Below are positions 18,428-26,902 of a DNA stretch of 64,000 nt, piece by piece. Position 1 is the first letter of the stretch; the number at the start of each line of letters is the position of its first letter. A program made the position numbers and the translations under genes. Source of the DNA: Prevotellaceae bacterium UBA1726 (lineage in GTDB: Bacteria; Bacteroidota; Bacteroidia; Bacteroidales; Bacteroidaceae); contig DCIM01000039.1 in the NCBI GenBank assembly GCA_002316005.1, forward strand, positions 10,712-74,711. The letters run 5' to 3'. The notes below the pieces were generated by a model, which saw nothing but the letters and a program-made list of their open reading frames with translations, had not been told where the DNA came from and did not search any database.

Positions 18428-18730
18428 TTATTCGAAATCGAACAGAGAATAGAATCCCGTGATAGTGAACACTTGCTTAATATCGTTGCTCACAGCCTTG
18501 ATAACAACACGACCGCCCTTGGCAATAGTCGCCTTACGGAGAGTGAGCAGATGACGTAGACCACTTGAAGATATGAACTCAAGGCCGCTACAATCAAGAG
18601 TTATCTCCTTGTCGGCGTTATCGAGAAGTGGTTCCATATCGCGTGCGAACTGAACAGCCGAAGCTGTATCCAAGCGTCCCACGAGGGTTGCTATAACAGC
18701 ATTGCCCTCAACATTGATTTCAATTGACAT
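18428..18730 (-). CDS. STAS-domain anti-anti-sigma-type antagonist
   Basis: A 100-aa single STAS domain. LDCSGLEFISSSGLRHLL contains the phosphorylatable Ser of SpoIIAA/RsbV proteins (SSSGLR, about residue 56). In partner switching a HATPase kinase phosphorylates this Ser and a SpoIIE-type phosphatase removes it. Both partners are encoded as one protein 5 bp upstream, so the three activities are transcribed together. Its downstream binding target is unknown. Confidence 0.9.
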   Translation of the reverse strand: MSIEINVEGNAVIATLVGRLDTASAVQFARDMEPLLDNADKEITLDCSGLEFISSSGLRHLLTLRKATIAKGGRVVIKAVSNDIKQVFTITGFYSLFDFE

Positions 18731-18735
18731 AATAT

Positions 18736-21120
18736 TTATTTTGTTATTTTCTTTATCATTGTAAGTACATTTCTATCACCCCTTCGCTCATAGCTTACAG
18801 AGTCCATCATTTTCTTGATGAGGAATATTCCAAGCCCACCAATAGGGCGATCTTGCGCCGGAAGGGTTATATCAACAGGCTTGCCCTCCTTAGTAGGGTC
18901 AAAAGGTTCACCTTGGTCAATGAGGTCGAACACAAGGTTGTCGCCCTCCCTTTGAGCAACAAGCGTGACCATGCCCTCCTGTCCTTTAGGATAGGCATAA
19001 TTGACAGAATTTGCCATAGCCTCGTCGAGTGCGAGGTTGAGTTGGAACAGCAACGACGAATCAACATCAAATGCTTCGCTAAGCGAGCTGAGGAAAGGCT
19101 CGATAAGTTTCATCTCCTCAATATTATTCTTTATTGCCAGACGACGCACAGAGTAATCAGTCTTGATTGGTGTTCCATTGAGTCGTATGCAAAGGATTGT
19201 AAGGTCATCACTTTGATCTACACCATTTGAATGCAGATGGACATCCTCAACAACAGTTTTCACCATTTGCTCAGCTGTAGCATTCTTTCCGCAACGGCGC
19301 AAAGAGTCAAGAAGACGGTCATCGCCGAAGAGTTGCTTTTCTTTATTTTCAGCCTCAGTAACACCATCTGTATAGAGGAATAAACTTACGCCAGGGGTTA
19401 TATGGAGCGTTATTTCCTTGTAGTCATAACCAGGAATGATGCCTATAGGAATGTTAGTAGGTGCCTTATCAAAGAAGCGAATATCAGAATCAGGATATAC
19501 AAGACCTGTTTCTGTATCTATTTTGCCATTTGTCGCAGGGACATTATGTCCACAGTTGCACATAACGACAGTACCGGTGGCAAGATTCACGCGACCGATA
19601 TACATGGTCACAAACATATTCTCCTCGTTGTTTTCAGCAATTACATTATTGAGTCGCTGTGCAATCTTTGCAGGTTGCTTATCTGTAGTCGCCACAGTAT
19701 AGAAGATACTATTTACAATAGCCATAAGCAGCGAAGCCGGCACACCTTTGCCAGAAACATCACCAATGCAAAAATAGAGTTCATCGCCATCAAGAAGGAA
19801 ATCGTAAACATCGCCACCCACAGCTTTTGCCGGAATGAGCGATGCATGAACATCAATATCCGGACGTTCAGGGAAAGGTGGGAATTTCTGTGGAACCATT
19901 GCCTGCTGAATAGCACTAGCCACATGCAATTCACTTTCAATCTTCGCGTTCGCGGTTGTTGTCTCCTTCAGTTTTGTAACATAGCTATCCAGAGATACTT
20001 CCATAGATGCCAATGCCTGACGGAGATCATAGAGTTCATTATGATCCTTGATTACCGGCAGTTGGACTTTAAAGTCGCCATGAGATATCTCGCGCGCAGC
20101 AAGTGCGAACTGCTCCAAAGGATGAGTTAGTTTATGGATGGTTGCCAAACTGATGAGGACAAGGAGTATTATCACCAAGACCATTACCACAATCAGCGTA
20201 CGGAACATTGTTTGGTAGGAACCTTTTAGTTCCGCACAAGGCAACTCTAAGGTTACAGTCCATCCATTCTTTTCAATGGGAGCATAGTAGATATAATAAT
20301 CACGCCCATTCTTCTGAAATTTCTGATGTCCACGTATTCCCGCTTTGATGTCTTCAACGACCTGGTCTACATTTTTCACATTATCTCTTCTCGCAAGAGA
20401 ATCTGCCGATACAGAAAGAACAACACCAGATTCTTTGTGTGCAATATACCGTCCTTCTGAATCAATAATGGCAAGTTCGGAATTCGGGTAAGGGCGATTT
20501 GACTGAAGTGAGTCAGACAAAGCGCTGATGCTAATATCCAAAGCATAGACAGCAAACGGAATGTCATGTCTGTTGTAGAGAAGGCCCGAATAACTTGTTA
20601 TCAAAGAGCCATTAATCTCACGGAAAGGAGCGGACCAGCGTGGTTTGCCCGTCTCAACCGGTAGCTTATACCAGTTACGCTCCTCATAGTCATATGTTTC
20701 TGCAATGTCGGAGGATATATATCCACCATCTGCTTCTCGCATAACATAAGGAGACGCCTTCTTACTATATGGCAATCCCGCATCGGGTATATATGCCACT
20801 GCCACACCTTGGATTTCTTTATTCACTTCAAGGAACAATTTCCCATAGTAATACATTGAATCCGATGAATGTGAAGCTCTTGGCGATTTGCTGATACTTT
20901 TGAAGTTTTCCGCAGAAACCTCAGCCAACTCCAGTTGGTCGCGTACTGAATGAACTACATTATCAAGTTTTGCATTCGCCACCTTATCTAAATCCTGACG
21001 CACTTCCTTCTGCACAAAGTATCCGCAAATAGCAGACACGGTAACAAAAGCACCGAGTGATACGAATACCACCCAGAAACAGAGTTTCAACTTGAATGAT
21101 TGACGAGGATTTACGGTCAT
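18736..21120 (-). CDS. dCACHE sensor-HAMP-SpoIIE phosphatase fused to HATPase
   Basis: A 794-aa inner-membrane protein. Helix 1 (about 14-35), periplasmic dCACHE-like domain (about 40-285, including DYEERNWYKLP), helix 2 (TLIVVMVLVIILLVLISLAT, about 290-312), HAMP, coiled coil, SpoIIE/PP2C phosphatase (GGDVYDF, IGDVSGKGVPASLL, YTDGVTEAE, SDDLTILC) and a C-terminal RsbW-like HATPase (LDEAMANSVNYAY N-box, GGLGIFLIKK lid). It joins an RsbU-like phosphatase and an RsbW-like kinase in one chain, with the STAS substrate next door. The input is a ligand or stress sensed in the periplasm. Confidence 0.9.
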   Translation of the reverse strand: MTVNPRQSFKLKLCFWVVFVSLGAFVTVSAICGYFVQKEVRQDLDKVANAKLDNVVHSVRDQLELAEVSAENFKSISKSPRASHSSDSMYYYGKLFLEVNKEIQGVAVAYIPDAGLPYSKKASPYVMREADGGYISSDIAETYDYEERNWYKLPVETGKPRWSAPFREINGSLITSYSGLLYNRHDIPFAVYALDISISALSDSLQSNRPYPNSELAIIDSEGRYIAHKESGVVLSVSADSLARRDNVKNVDQVVEDIKAGIRGHQKFQKNGRDYYIYYAPIEKNGWTVTLELPCAELKGSYQTMFRTLIVVMVLVIILLVLISLATIHKLTHPLEQFALAAREISHGDFKVQLPVIKDHNELYDLRQALASMEVSLDSYVTKLKETTTANAKIESELHVASAIQQAMVPQKFPPFPERPDIDVHASLIPAKAVGGDVYDFLLDGDELYFCIGDVSGKGVPASLLMAIVNSIFYTVATTDKQPAKIAQRLNNVIAENNEENMFVTMYIGRVNLATGTVVMCNCGHNVPATNGKIDTETGLVYPDSDIRFFDKAPTNIPIGIIPGYDYKEITLHITPGVSLFLYTDGVTEAENKEKQLFGDDRLLDSLRRCGKNATAEQMVKTVVEDVHLHSNGVDQSDDLTILCIRLNGTPIKTDYSVRRLAIKNNIEEMKLIEPFLSSLSEAFDVDSSLLFQLNLALDEAMANSVNYAYPKGQEGMVTLVAQREGDNLVFDLIDQGEPFDPTKEGKPVDITLPAQDRPIGGLGIFLIKKMMDSVSYERRGDRNVLTMIKKITK

Positions 21121-21165
21121 TTTATTATTCGGCTACGCCTTAATTGAGAATTGATTTGCAATAGA

Positions 21166-21951
21166 TTATTCTCCCGTCTGCTTATACTTCCAATGGGCAG
21201 CTACTCCATGCTCAGCTTCATAGTCCATACGTTCAGAACGAATCTGTATCTCAATCCAATTGCAATCAGGTCCCATGCAAGTCATCTGTAGAGCCTGATA
21301 GCCCGATGGTTTTGGATGGGTAATCCAATCCTTGATGCGATCGGGTTGAACACGATAGAGAGCGGTGATAACGGTATAGATACGCCAGCATATGAGTTTT
21401 TCTGCGTCAAACTCCGACAATGGCAGTGGCTGTGGTTCGAGATTGTATTCCGCAAAACCAATTTCAGTAAGAGGTTTCACTTTCTCTGGCACCTTATATA
21501 TAATACGTGTGGCAAACAGATCATATACCTCATCGAATGTCTTTCCATCCTTCTTCATCTTACGCCAGATACTGTAGACCGACTTCATTCGATAGATAAA
21601 CTGAAATTCGATGCCAAGACTCTCAAGCATAGAGCAAATAGGCAGCTTAAAGGTTTCGAATACCAATTGGCAACTTGCCTCAGCCTCTTGCAAGAGGTGC
21701 TTTAAATTCTTGTAGTCATCAGGATAACCATATTTCACAGACAACTCCTGAAGTTCAGACTGTTCATCATGCAATCCGATAGGTTCGCACAATGGGATGA
21801 TATTTGCGAGAGTGTCATCAGCAATACGCCTGCACTCTTCCACATCGCGTCCCGAAAGACTACGAACCTGTTCAAGGCGCTCACGGATAGCCTTAATTTG
21901 GAGTTCTCGTTCGTTGATAAGTTCGTTTGCCATAGAGATTGTTTTTGTCAC
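21166..21951 (-). CDS. stand-alone RelA/SpoT-type (p)ppGpp synthetase
   Basis: A 261-aa protein containing the synthetase domain only. YRMKSVYSIWRKMKK and YDLFATRII match the substrate-binding and catalytic Asp region, PKPSGYQALQMTCMGP the next motif, and IEIQIRSERMDYEAEHGVA holds the catalytic Glu. The N-terminal about 75 residues resemble the linker between hydrolase and synthetase of long Rel enzymes, but there is no HD hydrolase and no TGS/ACT. Expected reaction: pyrophosphate transfer from ATP to GDP/GTP. It is the first gene of the operon with the SpoIIE fusion (45-bp gap). Confidence 0.85.
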   Translation of the reverse strand: MTKTISMANELINERELQIKAIRERLEQVRSLSGRDVEECRRIADDTLANIIPLCEPIGLHDEQSELQELSVKYGYPDDYKNLKHLLQEAEASCQLVFETFKLPICSMLESLGIEFQFIYRMKSVYSIWRKMKKDGKTFDEVYDLFATRIIYKVPEKVKPLTEIGFAEYNLEPQPLPLSEFDAEKLICWRIYTVITALYRVQPDRIKDWITHPKPSGYQALQMTCMGPDCNWIEIQIRSERMDYEAEHGVAAHWKYKQTGE

Positions 21952-22055
21952 GGATTAAAAGATATCCCAGTGTGAGTTGAAAACATCATTCAAATAATTC
22001 TCATCACACCAGACAACAATATCCTGTGAAACAAGTTTTGAACACTTTTGCTTTG

Positions 22056-22063
22056 CAAAGATA
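22056..22063 (-). promoter_or_regulatory. -7 box of the alarmone/partner-switch operon
   Basis: Minus-strand TATCTTTG; the nearest TTTG (22084-22081) is 17 bp upstream, slightly short. Leader of about 100 nt to the synthetase gene. Confidence 0.5.
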
Positions 22064-22159
22064 CAAAAATTCTCAGTAATCAAACAAGAAAAGGATAGAA
22101 AAACTCCAAATTATTCTACAAAAGCACGCATTTTCGGAAGTAATTTGGATTTTTTGTTG

Positions 22160-22167
22160 TAATTTTG
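22160..22167 (+). promoter_or_regulatory. -7 box of the outer-membrane barrel gene
   Basis: TAATTTTG lies only 16 bp before the ATG at 22184, so the predicted mRNA leader is about 10 nt. No well-spaced -33 TTTG. Confidence 0.5.
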
Positions 22168-22183
22168 CAGAAAACAAATCATT

Positions 22184-24196
22184 ATGCGAATAGTTTTATT
22201 CTTTGTTCTTATCATTTTTTGCTCCATTGTATCGGTGGCTCAATCAATAAAGATTGACTATGATAAGAAGGTCATCAGCATAGATTCTCTCAATCTGTCA
22301 TCAGCAACAAGTGCGCAAACCGCTATAAACATGTTGCCGGAAATGCTCAACCGCCCAGGAACAAGTTATGCATCAAGCTATACCATCACGATAAACGGAA
22401 TGTCGGTCGGTGACGCCCACGATGCCGCTCTTTCGCAATTACACATTTCGGATATTGCGAGAATAGAAGTATCAGAATCGCCTATTTCAAGTTATCAGAA
22501 TAACGGTCAGGGTGGTACCATAAACATTGTCTTAAGAACAGGAGGAAACTCTACGAGAAAGAACATCTGGGGCAGCGCTTCGCTCGACGGAAGTGTTCCT
22601 ATGGATATTCTTCCACAGTTGTACTTAGGCCGAAAGAGTGACAAATTCATAATTCAAGGAATTATGTTAGGCGAATTGTCAAAGAGTAGCAAGGACATTA
22701 TTTCAAATCGCTATGTCGACGATGTCCACAATATTTCTATCAACGAAACTGACAAGACTAAATTCTTCGAGCAATTGGCACGCGTGTATATGAAATATAG
22801 CCTAACTGACAAGGACTGCATAAACTTCAATATTTCGGAAAACACATCACGCAAGGATTATGACATCAGCAGTTTGACAACAAGCTATCCTTCGGGACTT
22901 GAAACAGAGGGACTGACCAACAACGAAAAGAAATCTACCACATTCCAGTCGTTGCTCACCTATTCCCACTCTTTCAATCCATATTCATCGTTATCTGCAA
23001 CAGTACAGTATGATTATTCCTTTGCACATACCGACCTTGACATCTATGATGTACGGACATATGGGGACAAGTCCAATACTCACAACATCTCCGGAAATGT
23101 GGCTTATGCACTGAACCTCCTTCCTGCCAGCATCCATAACACGCGCTATTCGGACCTGTCTGTTGGAATCAACCTCAATAAAACAATATGTACCGAGGAT
23201 ATGACTCTCAAGGACTTTGCTACTATCAATCTTCACGACATTTCGCTTAAGCCAACAAGCCATGCCGGTCACTTTATGCCCTACATATGCTCAACAAGCA
23301 AGTTTGGCAGATTAAAGACAAAACTGTCTCTTGAATATCAGGATTATCATTACAACATGAAACGTCTTGAAGAACCATACTCCGCGATAAGCCATAATTT
23401 CACAGGCAAGTTCATCGCTGAATGGAAATTCAATACTCATCGCCATCTCCGTTTCATTCTCGACCGCAAACTCCGTCGTCCTACCGACGAACAGGTCTAC
23501 CCTATCCTCATGTTCAGTCTCGAACGAGGGGATTATGTAAAAGGTAATGTTGATTTGCGCCCGATAATGTCGCATGAGGCTTCGCTCGACTACATCAGTA
23601 CTTATCGTTGGGGAAGCAACACATTGATGTTCGACATTGAAGCAAGTTACAACCATGTCAACGACATCATCTGTACTGTAAGAAACAGTCAAAGTCGCGA
23701 ACAAGAGTTGGGCTATCAGTTAGAGGTAACATCATTCATAAACAAAGGCACTAATGATATCATCAGCGGTAACTTCATGGCAATCTATTCAAACAAGAAG
23801 GCCACCGTTTCGCTGTCGGCAAACATCTTCAACAATAGTCAAGTGGTGAACAATGAGACAAACCACTACACTAATTTCATTCTGTCGCTCATGCCTTCGG
23901 TAAATCTCACACACGGATTCACCTCAACCTTTGGAATTTCATATTTCAGTAAGGTAACGAAAAAATATGAAACGTTGGGCGACTATTCCGGTATCACATT
24001 CGACATAAACAAAACATGGAACATTTCGTGGGGCGCGTTCTCTGCTTATATCTTTGGCAACTTTGCCATCACCAATAAAGCTCAAGACACGCTCTTCCAG
24101 CCATCTGAGGGCACAAGCACATCGTCTGTATACACTTCTACACTTTATAAGTTGCAGCACGACAGAATTGGAGCTGGAGTCATGCTTGCGTTTTAA
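22184..24196 (+). CDS. TonB-receptor-like outer-membrane beta-barrel protein
   Basis: A 670-aa protein with a signal peptide (cleavage near SVAQ, residue 20), a short plug-like part (about 25-120: ISDIARIEVSESPISSYQNN, then GQGGTINIVL) and a long barrel with alternating strands. The plug lacks the carboxypeptidase-regulatory-like domain usual in Bacteroidetes SusC proteins and the protein is shorter than most, matching the outer-membrane barrel family OMP_b-brl_3. It may import a small ligand or be structural; no partner lipoprotein is adjacent. C-terminus ends in GAGVMLAF, a typical barrel end. Confidence 0.8.
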   Translation: MRIVLFFVLIIFCSIVSVAQSIKIDYDKKVISIDSLNLSSATSAQTAINMLPEMLNRPGTSYASSYTITINGMSVGDAHDAALSQLHISDIARIEVSESPISSYQNNGQGGTINIVLRTGGNSTRKNIWGSASLDGSVPMDILPQLYLGRKSDKFIIQGIMLGELSKSSKDIISNRYVDDVHNISINETDKTKFFEQLARVYMKYSLTDKDCINFNISENTSRKDYDISSLTTSYPSGLETEGLTNNEKKSTTFQSLLTYSHSFNPYSSLSATVQYDYSFAHTDLDIYDVRTYGDKSNTHNISGNVAYALNLLPASIHNTRYSDLSVGINLNKTICTEDMTLKDFATINLHDISLKPTSHAGHFMPYICSTSKFGRLKTKLSLEYQDYHYNMKRLEEPYSAISHNFTGKFIAEWKFNTHRHLRFILDRKLRRPTDEQVYPILMFSLERGDYVKGNVDLRPIMSHEASLDYISTYRWGSNTLMFDIEASYNHVNDIICTVRNSQSREQELGYQLEVTSFINKGTNDIISGNFMAIYSNKKATVSLSANIFNNSQVVNNETNHYTNFILSLMPSVNLTHGFTSTFGISYFSKVTKKYETLGDYSGITFDINKTWNISWGAFSAYIFGNFAITNKAQDTLFQPSEGTSTSSVYTSTLYKLQHDRIGAGVMLAF

Positions 24197-24199
24197 TAG

Positions 24200-24260
24200 G
24201 TTATCCGTTGAAATGACCACCTTATTTCAGTGGAATGACACGCTCACTTCCACGCAATGA
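24200..24260. repeat. array B of 22-bp-period palindromic units
   Basis: Three diverged 17-bp units with AATGA ends at 24212, 24234 and 24256, exactly 22 bp apart. The middle unit TTATTTCAGTGGAATGA matches array A at all but one position; the others are degenerate (TCACTTCCACGCAATGA). The array starts 4 bp after the barrel gene stop codon. Confidence 0.75.
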
Positions 24261-24286
24261 CAACACACCGATAATTCACTAACAAA

Positions 24287-24398
24287 CTAACTAACATTTT
24301 TTTCGTACACCTCCACTATTTAGCCTTCTCATCCTAATTCCACTTTCCCCTTTCTTCGTTTGGCGAGGGGGGGGGTAAAATGTTATTTTGTTAGTTAG
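24287..24398. repeat. inverted repeat enclosing a poly-G tract
   Basis: CTAACTAACA (24287-24296) and TGTTAGTTAG (24389-24398) are exact inverted repeats 92 bp apart. Between them lies a nine-G tract (24367-24375) in otherwise AT- and C-rich non-coding DNA. No gene is seen from 24197 to 24509. Confidence 0.6.
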
Positions 24399-24455
24399 TT
24401 GGATTTTGGGGCGAAATTAGGCTGCACTCGGGAAAACAAAAAAAATGGATTTTAT

Positions 24456-24486
24456 TTTGATTTTCCACTCATTTGCTGTACCTTTG
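24456..24486 (+). promoter_or_regulatory. promoter of the small membrane protein gene
   Basis: TTTG (24456-24459), 19 bp, TACCTTTG (24479-24486); leader about 17 nt to the ATG at 24510. This decides against the upstream ATG at 24399. Confidence 0.8.
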
Positions 24487-24509
24487 TATTGCAAATTAAA
24501 AAGAGAAAT

Positions 24510-24842
24510 ATGGCTTGTTTTATAGTACCCCTTACACAGGCTGTGGCTACAACAATGTTACGCCGCAAGAACAGAAATAATCAGAGTGTTTCAACAAACG
24601 CATGGCTCGCAGAACTCCCAAAACTTGAACTGATGCTTTGGGGAGGTAGCGTGATGCTTATTTTCGACCATATAATAAATGGTGAAGTCACCATGCAATA
24701 TCCTTTCTTTACGGCACTAAACGCCACCGGTGGAGCAATGACAATGCTAAAAGAAATGCTATTCGTCGGATTGCCAATGTCGCTCGCCATCACTGGCATT
24801 TATTGCATTATGGTAGCAATAAAGAAATTTGCTATAAGATAA
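24510..24842 (+). CDS. small two-helix membrane protein of unknown function
   Basis: A 110-aa protein starting MACFIVPLTQAVATTML, a beginning I associate with a widespread conserved hypothetical family. Two hydrophobic segments: about 42-63 (LMLWGGSVMLIFDHIIN) and about 84-107 (LFVGLPMSLAITGIYCIMVA). A basic stretch RRKNRN separates the N-terminal amphipathic helix from the first membrane segment. An ATG 37 codons upstream exists but lies before the promoter, so 24510 is the true start. Function unknown; stop codons of this gene and the convergent SDR are 2 bp apart. Confidence 0.75.
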   Translation: MACFIVPLTQAVATTMLRRKNRNNQSVSTNAWLAELPKLELMLWGGSVMLIFDHIINGEVTMQYPFFTALNATGGAMTMLKEMLFVGLPMSLAITGIYCIMVAIKKFAIR

Positions 24843-24844
24843 GA

Positions 24845-25657
24845 CTACAAGGAGAGATTGAGCAGTTCGCGAAGCTGCTGCCATAGTTGCTCGACGAGCT
24901 TATTTTCGAGGAAACGGGAAGGAATAGGATTCTCTTTCTTCCCGACGAAATAGCACAGTTGTTTTTCCGTGTGCAAGGCAGAAAGTGCCGAACGAACGCC
25001 CTGCTCAGGTGTCTTTATGAAAGGACGGAAGAAGATATCTGCCAACGGATCGTACCATTTATCCATGCTAATCATATTGCTATCAACAATGCCAGGGTCA
25101 GCAACATTGACAAACAATGACGGGTTCTGGCGCGCATAAGCAATAGAGAAATAAAGGAAAGCAAGTTTCGTACTGCCGTAGGTGCGTAACTGACTAAAAC
25201 GGTCACTACCCCACTCCGGCCAATTAATGTCGATATGTGCGTATTTTGTTGTGAGCGACACCATATTGACAATTCTTGCTCCTGTCTCAAACAGAGGGGT
25301 TAGGAGGATTGTAAGTAAGGCTGGGGCAAGATAGTTCACCTCCATTGTATGCTCTATGCCCGATTCTGCAACATGATATCTGCTGTTCTTTATGCCGGCA
25401 TTGTTGAACAATCCTGCAATCTTCCTATCGCCCAAGGCATTGACAAACTGGCGAACAGATTCGCGTGAGGCAAGTTGTAACTCTATTTGCTCAATGACTG
25501 CGCCAGGCACTTCTTGCAGTATCTCCTGACGGATAGCCTCGCCTTTTTCAAGGTTACGGCAAGCCATAACGACTGGATATCCCTCCTCTGCCATTTTCTT
25601 TACTGCCACACGGCCCATACTGCCGGAAGCACCAGTCACAACTATCCAGTTCTTCAC
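24845..25657 (-). CDS. short-chain dehydrogenase/reductase (SDR)
   Basis: Rossmann-fold oxidoreductase with the NAD(P)-binding TGASGSMG at its very N-terminus, NNAG (about 90) and the YGSTK catalytic Tyr/Lys region (about 160-164). I choose GTG at 25657 (MKNWIVVTG), preceded by AAGGA and 7 bp after the upstream stop; the longer GTG start at 25717 would overlap the OYE gene. It is the last gene of the nine-gene operon. It resembles the WWOX/retinol-dehydrogenase-like SDR group; the substrate is unknown, but the neighbours suggest a hydroxyl/keto step on the same compound. Confidence 0.82.
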   Translation of the reverse strand: MKNWIVVTGASGSMGRVAVKKMAEEGYPVVMACRNLEKGEAIRQEILQEVPGAVIEQIELQLASRESVRQFVNALGDRKIAGLFNNAGIKNSRYHVAESGIEHTMEVNYLAPALLTILLTPLFETGARIVNMVSLTTKYAHIDINWPEWGSDRFSQLRTYGSTKLAFLYFSIAYARQNPSLFVNVADPGIVDSNMISMDKWYDPLADIFFRPFIKTPEQGVRSALSALHTEKQLCYFVGKKENPIPSRFLENKLVEQLWQQLRELLNLSL

Positions 25658-25664
25658 CTTATCC

Positions 25665-26897
25665 TTATTTGATTTTGTTAAGTTCTTTCCAGATGGAATC
25701 AGGAATCTGCTCTTCACAATTATGACAACAAATCATCTTGTCAGAATACATACGAGCAACACAATAGTTACGATGATTGCAACCACTTCGGGTAGACATA
25801 TCACCAGCCTTCAATTTGTTGACAAAGTCGGTGTCATTGACCAATGCTCGTGCCATCTGTACAAGTTCGAAACCTTCGCCGAGAACCCGTTCTATACTTT
25901 CGCGCGATACCAATCCGCCAACATAGATAAGCGGACAATTTACCTCCTGGCGGAACTTCTTTGCATCTTCAAGGAAGAAACACTCCTCGTAAGGGAACTG
26001 CTTAATCATCATATCACCCATGGTAGATATTACGAGTTTCTGAGGCAACGAGCGAAGCGGCATATAGTGAGCCATCGTCTTTGTAGGGATTTTTCCTCGC
26101 ATTACTGCCATAGGAGCCTTTGAAACGAAACCTGCAGACAACACAATACCATCAATACCATGGCGCTCCAATTCCTTCGCAATCTCAATCGACTCAGGAA
26201 TCTCTATACCTCCTTTGAAACCATCATACATGTTATGCTTCGCAACAAGTGCCATGTTGTATTTAAGGGCTTTCTCCTTTGCCTCATCAAGACACATGTT
26301 CATAAAGCGCATACGGTTCTCAAGCGAACCACCATACTCGTCATGACGATGATTAGTATAAGGTGAGAGGAACTGCGAAATGAGATAGCCATGACCAACA
26401 TGCAGTTCTACAGAATCAAAGCCCGCATTATGAGCCACTTCAACAGCCTTGCCGAAGTCCTTTGCGATTTCAGGGAGTTCGCTCTTGCGAAGTCCACGGA
26501 CAAAGGTTGGGGAATAAAGGTTGAAACCTGTAGAAGCACCAACAGGGAAGCGTCCTGCTGTTGTCCAGTGAGTCATGTTTCCGCAATGACCAATCTGAAT
26601 ACCTACGGCAGCACCTTCTTCGTGTATAGCATCAGTAATATCGTGAAGCTGAGGTACAATCTCATCACGAAGCCACAGCTGACTGTTGAACGATATAGCA
26701 CCACGGCTGATTGCAGCATAGGCAAGAGTTGTCATGCCAATACCACCACGAGCCACACTGACATGATAGTTCTTCAAATCATCGGTAGGGCCGAAATCCT
26801 TTCCCATCGACTCAAAGGCAGCAGCACGGATAGTGCGATTACGAAGAGTGATAGGACCGAGTTTATATGGAGTAAAAAGCTTTGATTCCATAATCAT
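25665..26897 (-). CDS. old yellow enzyme family NADH:flavin oxidoreductase
   Basis: A 410-aa TIM-barrel flavoenzyme: start LFTPYKLGPITLRNRTIRAA, QIGHCG, the active-site ELHVGHGYLISQFLSPYTN with HRHDEYGGS, and a phosphate site near GGLVSRE. It matches the BaiCD/2-enoate-reductase branch but ends after the barrel and a Cys cluster (CNHRNYC...ICCHNC, about 372-397), without the C-terminal NAD-binding domains. The family reduces activated C=C bonds of enoates, enones or steroid-like compounds using FMN, often plus a 4Fe-4S cluster. The electron donor may be the polyferredoxin encoded just upstream. Confidence 0.87.
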   Translation of the reverse strand: MIMESKLFTPYKLGPITLRNRTIRAAAFESMGKDFGPTDDLKNYHVSVARGGIGMTTLAYAAISRGAISFNSQLWLRDEIVPQLHDITDAIHEEGAAVGIQIGHCGNMTHWTTAGRFPVGASTGFNLYSPTFVRGLRKSELPEIAKDFGKAVEVAHNAGFDSVELHVGHGYLISQFLSPYTNHRHDEYGGSLENRMRFMNMCLDEAKEKALKYNMALVAKHNMYDGFKGGIEIPESIEIAKELERHGIDGIVLSAGFVSKAPMAVMRGKIPTKTMAHYMPLRSLPQKLVISTMGDMMIKQFPYEECFFLEDAKKFRQEVNCPLIYVGGLVSRESIERVLGEGFELVQMARALVNDTDFVNKLKAGDMSTRSGCNHRNYCVARMYSDKMICCHNCEEQIPDSIWKELNKIK

Positions 26898-26902
26898 TGT
26901 CT

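Noticed and set aside
24399..24509. Upstream ATG extending the small membrane protein by 37 residues
   Set aside because: The extension precedes the exact -33/-7 promoter and would not be in the mRNA.
25658..25717. Longer GTG start for the SDR gene
   Set aside because: It lies inside the OYE coding region; the GTG at 25657 has AAGGA upstream and directly precedes the NAD-binding motif.
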